From Algivirga pacifica (GTDB taxonomy: Bacteria; Bacteroidota; Bacteroidia; Cytophagales; Flammeovirgaceae): DNA of 64,000 bases. This document shows, one piece after another, positions 60,852 to 64,000 of this stretch (positions within the stretch are counted from its first letter, which is position 1; every line of letters starts with the position of its first letter). The notes under the pieces were generated by a model. That model was not told the DNA's origin. It saw nothing but the letters and a program-made list of their open reading frames with translations, and did no database searches. The DNA lies in NCBI RefSeq assembly GCF_039543525.1, contig NZ_BAABJX010000020.1, forward strand, positions 248,001-312,000, read 5' to 3'. The translations under genes were made by a program, and so were the position numbers.

Positions 60852-62180
60852 ATGAATATTGAGAAACCATTGAGACGTGCCTATAAACATTTAGGCATTG
60901 ACGAATTAAATAAAATGCAGCTGACTGCTTTGGATGCGTCTGCTGAAGGAGAAGATGTGATGTTACTCTCTCCTACCGGATCAGGAAAAACTGTTGGTTT
61001 CCTGCTTCCACTACTCCGCAACTTGGATCCTGCCTTAGAAGGTACGGTACAAGCATTGATTATGGCTCCTTCCCGTGAGCTTGCTTTACAGATTGAGCAG
61101 GTTTGGAAAGGGATGAAGACTGGACATAAAGTAAACAGTGTCTACGGAGGACATGCTGTTGCTACTGAAATACAAAACTTCGTAGAACCTCCGGTAGTGC
61201 TGATTGGTACGCCCGGCAGATTAAAACAACACCTGATCAGAGGTAGTTTTGATCCCTCTAACATTCATACACTGGTATTGGATGAGTTTGACAAGGCATT
61301 GGAATTCGGATTCTGGGCTGATATGGATGAAATCCTGCAGCAATTACCAGAAGATAAGCAAATCCTACTAACTTCTGCTACGGCTGCAGAAGAGTTGCCG
61401 GACTTCTTGCCACTCAAGAACCCTAAAACGTTAAGCTTCCTAAAAGAAGGGACGCCTAAAGGACTTACCCTACACGGAATCCGAACAGGTGAAGCCAATA
61501 AATTGGATGGATTGGTGCGCCTGATCAGTAGTTTTGGGCAGGATTCGGCCATTATCTTCTGTAATCACCGTGCTGCAGTAGACCGTATTGCACAGTACTT
61601 TATCAGCAATCAACTAGCTTTTGACAGTTTTCACGGTGGTCTGGAGCAAAATGTAAGGGAGCGTACCTTGATCAAGTTCCGTAACGGCAGTATACAGTTT
61701 TTATTAACGACTGACCTGGCGTCCAGAGGATTAGACATTCCTGAGATCAAGCATATTGTGCATTATCAACTACCGCAGACGGAAGATGCTTATATTCACC
61801 GTAACGGTCGTACCGCCCGAATGCATGCCGAAGGAAAAGCCTATCTGGTATTCAGTGAAGAGGATAAACTTCCTCCTTATATCAAAAGTCAGAATCAGAT
61901 CGACTGGATCAATATTCCTGAAGAATATCCTATTCCTGAGCTGTCTGAGTGGGCCACCCTTTACTTCTCTGGAGGTAAAAAGCAAAAGATCAACAAGATG
62001 GATATCATGGGACTTTTAGGTAAAAAAGGACAGCTGGAACGTGATGAGGTAGGATTGATTGAGATACAGGACCATGCGAGCTATGCTGCAATTAAAAGAG
62101 AGAAACTGGATGAGGTAATTGATCGCATTAAGGGGCAGAAAGTGAAGAAGATTAAACTGAAAGTAGCGGAAGCCCGATAA
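60852..62180 (+). CDS. DEAD-box RNA helicase
   Basis: 442 residues from the ATG at MNIEKPLRRAYKHLG; a longer in-frame opening would be translated upstream repeats and is rejected. Motifs: Q-like NKMQLTALDA, Walker A SPTGSGKT, Ib-like GTPGRL, Walker B as DEFD, SAT (TSATAAEE), and the C-terminal TTDLASRGLDI and HRNGRTARM. A basic C-terminal extension (about 380-442, IKGQKVKKIKLKVAE) may bind RNA. Probably works in ribosome assembly or RNA decay, as for other small DEAD proteins. Confidence 0.93.
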   Translation: MNIEKPLRRAYKHLGIDELNKMQLTALDASAEGEDVMLLSPTGSGKTVGFLLPLLRNLDPALEGTVQALIMAPSRELALQIEQVWKGMKTGHKVNSVYGGHAVATEIQNFVEPPVVLIGTPGRLKQHLIRGSFDPSNIHTLVLDEFDKALEFGFWADMDEILQQLPEDKQILLTSATAAEELPDFLPLKNPKTLSFLKEGTPKGLTLHGIRTGEANKLDGLVRLISSFGQDSAIIFCNHRAAVDRIAQYFISNQLAFDSFHGGLEQNVRERTLIKFRNGSIQFLLTTDLASRGLDIPEIKHIVHYQLPQTEDAYIHRNGRTARMHAEGKAYLVFSEEDKLPPYIKSQNQIDWINIPEEYPIPELSEWATLYFSGGKKQKINKMDIMGLLGKKGQLERDEVGLIEIQDHASYAAIKREKLDEVIDRIKGQKVKKIKLKVAEAR

Positions 62181-62225
62181 TTAATGTTCATGTTGTTTAA
62201 TTAAGCTGGATCTACGAGCAGTTTC

Positions 62226-62428
62226 AGTTGAATAAATAACTATCACACTGCTAACTAGCTTTGTTGAATCGTTGAATTTCAATACTTTGTATTGAGTTGA
62301 ATTGAGCTTCGCTCGTTGATTCGAGTTGATATGTTGTATGAGTAGTAGTATATATTTCAATCAACAGATCAACTCAAATCAACTCACCGAAGGTGAAATT
62401 CAACGATTCAACGATTCAACGATTCAAC
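62226..62428. repeat. Modular GTTGA palindrome, copy 6
   Basis: Left outer arm TTGAATAAATAACTATCACAC resembles that at 44334. Inner hairpins AATACTTTGTATT, GAGCTTCGCTC and CACCGAAGGTG. The right arm has tandem CGATTCAA units (three) and abuts the stop codon of iaaA. Confidence 0.88.
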
Positions 62429-62433
62429 AAAGT

Positions 62434-63435
62434 TTAGCGGTAGATGCTCACCTCTTGCTCTCCATTGCTTTTGCGATATCCTCGGAACATACCTGGAGAA
62501 TTAAACTCCATCACTATATTTCCATCCTTGTCCAAGCCAATGATTCCGCCTGTACCTCCCAGGTCGGTTAGTTTATTCTGAATCACATCTTCGGCAGCCT
62601 CTTCCAGGCTTTTTCCGGCATACTCCATCTGGGCGGAGATATGATGAGCTATCGCTAAACGAATAAAATACTCCCCATGCCCTGTACTGGAAATTCCACA
62701 AGTATTATTATTGGCATACGTTCCGGCTCCAATGATAGGAGAATCACCAATACGTCCAAAGCGTTTATTGGTCATACCTCCGGTAGAGGTGGCCGCTACA
62801 ATATTTCCGTCCTTATCGAGTGCTACTGCTCCTACTGTTCCAAACTTGAAATTATTGTTGCCCATTGGATTTCCAAGGTTTCCTCGGGCATCCTCCTGCA
62901 TTTTAGCTTTTTCCAGTTGTTTTTTTCTTCTTTCGGTGATAAAGTATTCGGGATCCACCATTTCCAAACCCTCTCCTTTTGCAAAAGTTTCTGCTCCTGA
63001 ACCAGATAGCATCACATGCTTGGATTCATGCATTACCGCTCGGGCTGCTTCTATAGGACTTTTAATCGTTTTTACTCCAGCAACCGCTCCAGCATTAAGC
63101 GTCTTCCCATCCATAATGGAAGCATCCAACTCACAATGTCCATTATTGGTTAATACGGCTCCTTTACCGGCATTAAACAAAGGGCTGTCTTCCATCACTT
63201 TAATCGCTGCAATTACAGCTTCCTCACTGCTTTTTCCTTGCTCTAGCAATGCATATCCTGTATCCATCGCCTCTTGCAACTTTTCACGATAAGCTTGCTC
63301 TTTCTCTGCTGTCATATTCTTTTTAAGAATTACCCCCGCACCTCCATGAATGACAATAGCAACTTTAGAACCTTGTGCGTACACGCCCGTTAGCCCTAAT
63401 ATATAAAACAAAAGAAAAATAGATAGTTGTTTCAT
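62434..63435 (-). CDS. iaaA: Isoaspartyl peptidase / L-asparaginase (Ntn-hydrolase)
   Basis: 333 residues. Signal peptide (MKQLSIFLLFYILGLTGVYAQ), then VAIVIHGGAGVI, the pre-cleavage region ending GNNNFKFG and the nucleophile Thr in TVGAVALDKDGNIVAATSTGG, followed by RIGDSPIIGAGTYANN and ISSTGHGEYFIRL. It should self-cleave before this Thr into alpha and beta chains. Periplasmic location is implied by the signal peptide. It removes isoaspartyl residues or hydrolyses beta-aspartyl peptides and asparagine. Confidence 0.92.
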   Translation of the reverse strand: MKQLSIFLLFYILGLTGVYAQGSKVAIVIHGGAGVILKKNMTAEKEQAYREKLQEAMDTGYALLEQGKSSEEAVIAAIKVMEDSPLFNAGKGAVLTNNGHCELDASIMDGKTLNAGAVAGVKTIKSPIEAARAVMHESKHVMLSGSGAETFAKGEGLEMVDPEYFITERRKKQLEKAKMQEDARGNLGNPMGNNNFKFGTVGAVALDKDGNIVAATSTGGMTNKRFGRIGDSPIIGAGTYANNNTCGISSTGHGEYFIRLAIAHHISAQMEYAGKSLEEAAEDVIQNKLTDLGGTGGIIGLDKDGNIVMEFNSPGMFRGYRKSNGEQEVSIYR

Positions 63436-63618
63436 TTGAAAGTTTATTTATAAGATGTTATGCGTAAAATATAGTCGTTAAAGAGATGAACAATATATTA
63501 CTTTTTCAAGATAAATATATACCCTTTATGCAGGTATCATTTTTATTATATATATTTAGCATATTTTTATACTGACTTAACTTTATGATTAGTTTTACCT
63601 TGTAACCACTTTTGCATT
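63436..63618. other. AT-rich divergent promoter region
   Basis: 183 bp upstream of iaaA and of the propeller gene. No repeat family member and no clear TAnnTTTG was seen. Confidence 0.45.
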
Positions 63619-64000
63619 TTGTTATTTGAAAAGCATCTAAAATATTTTGTAGCCTTTTTACTTGCACTGCTTTTCTTCCAATACTCTGCTGTTGCACAAG
63701 ACTTTAACTTCATCCACTACAATCAATACAGTGGATTGCGATTCCTCACGACCAAACATATCGCCCAAGAAGAAGGAGGGCGTCTCTTGATTGGGACAGA
63801 TAAAGGCTTAGTAATCTTTGACGGACTTACACTTAACCACTATACGGAAGGGCTTCCTAGCCCCTACATCAAACATATTCTTCATCGAAAAAATGGAGAG
63901 TTTATTGCTAGTACTGACAAAGGGATTATAAAAATTAATATCAAAGATGGAGAAGCTCCTTCTTTTGAATTAATGCTAGGCCCTACACCTGTAGAAGGAG
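63619..64000 (+). CDS. Beta-propeller sensor protein, N-terminal part only
   Basis: Reading frame open to the window end. Signal-like N-terminus (LKYFVAFLLALLFFQYSAVAQ), then two-component-regulator propeller repeats: YSGLRFLTTKHIAQEEGGRL, LIGTDKGLVIFDGLTLNHYT and a second IASTDKGIIKI. Such N-terminal propellers usually precede histidine kinase, SpoIIE or AraC-type output domains, which would lie outside the window. No ATG is available near the signal peptide; the TTG at 63619 is the best start, with low certainty. Confidence 0.75.
   Translation, partial: MLFEKHLKYFVAFLLALLFFQYSAVAQDFNFIHYNQYSGLRFLTTKHIAQEEGGRLLIGTDKGLVIFDGLTLNHYTEGLPSPYIKHILHRKNGEFIASTDKGIIKINIKDGEAPSFELMLGPTPVEG

Noticed and set aside
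1..64000. tRNA or rRNA genes
   Set aside because: No cloverleaf-like stretch with a GGTTCGAATCC-type T-arm or rRNA-like sequence was noticed in any spacer.

Overview
The window looks like the chromosome of a marine or salt-adapted Bacteroidota (probably Cytophagales-like). The evidence is a SusC-style TonB-dependent receptor with an N-terminal carboxypeptidase-regulatory-like domain, TAnnTTTG promoter elements, few Shine-Dalgarno sequences, DUF6515 and RDD proteins, and Na+-coupled plus BCCT osmolyte transporters. No rRNA, tRNA, CRISPR array, prophage or transposase gene was seen.

Layout. 1-5045: a truncated TonB receptor, then a three-gene unit (membrane protein, winged-helix regulator, CreD). 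5226-9488: DUF427, an overlapping HipA-like kinase/DUF3037 pair, a thioredoxin-like protein and a membrane-anchored SpoIIE phosphatase. 9882-12237: RDD protein and a TonB-C/MORN-like protein. 12281-17012: a beta-oxidation operon (thiolase, FadJ-like, acyl-CoA dehydrogenase). 17821-35689: a complete nitrate assimilation locus with outer-membrane porin, NarK-type transporter, a nitrate reductase fused to a NirB-like FAD/[2Fe-2S] module, nitrite reductase NirB/NirD, siroheme methyltransferase CobA, a NarX/NarL-like two-component system, and an odd protein joining a nitrite-reductase-like half-domain to rubredoxin. 35764-41789: propeller-amidohydrolase, SWIM protein, MarC. 42064-47919: MarR, Na+ symporter, GNAT, ornithine/alanine-type racemase and BCCT transporter, which together suggest osmolyte uptake and amino-acid modification. 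48016-64000: mixed housekeeping and accessory genes (guanine deaminase, surface proteins, cupins, histidine kinase, FdhF/YdeP oxidoreductase, GNAT-nitrilase fusion, DEAD-box helicase, isoaspartyl peptidase, truncated propeller sensor).

How the nitrate genes work together: nitrate crosses the outer membrane through the porin and the inner membrane through NarK, is reduced to nitrite by the fused reductase, and then to ammonium by NirBD using siroheme made with CobA. A 16-bp inverted motif, TA(A/C)GTA-N4-TAC(T/G)TA, sits about 44-50 bp upstream of nasA, nirB, cobA and narK, with a variant on the NarXL side. It is the best candidate for the pathway's operator.

The most unusual content is between genes. 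(i) Nested palindromes are built from interchangeable small hairpins separated by GTTGA/TCAAC pentamers. (ii) At least nine loci carry repeats with a 7-bp period but different heptamer sequences, and three of these provide the stop codon of the adjacent gene. (iii) Small hairpins with an NGGA loop change stem sequence but keep pairing. (iv) A 318-bp element has terminal inverted repeats. All calls were made by reading the sequence; no searches or folding programs were run.
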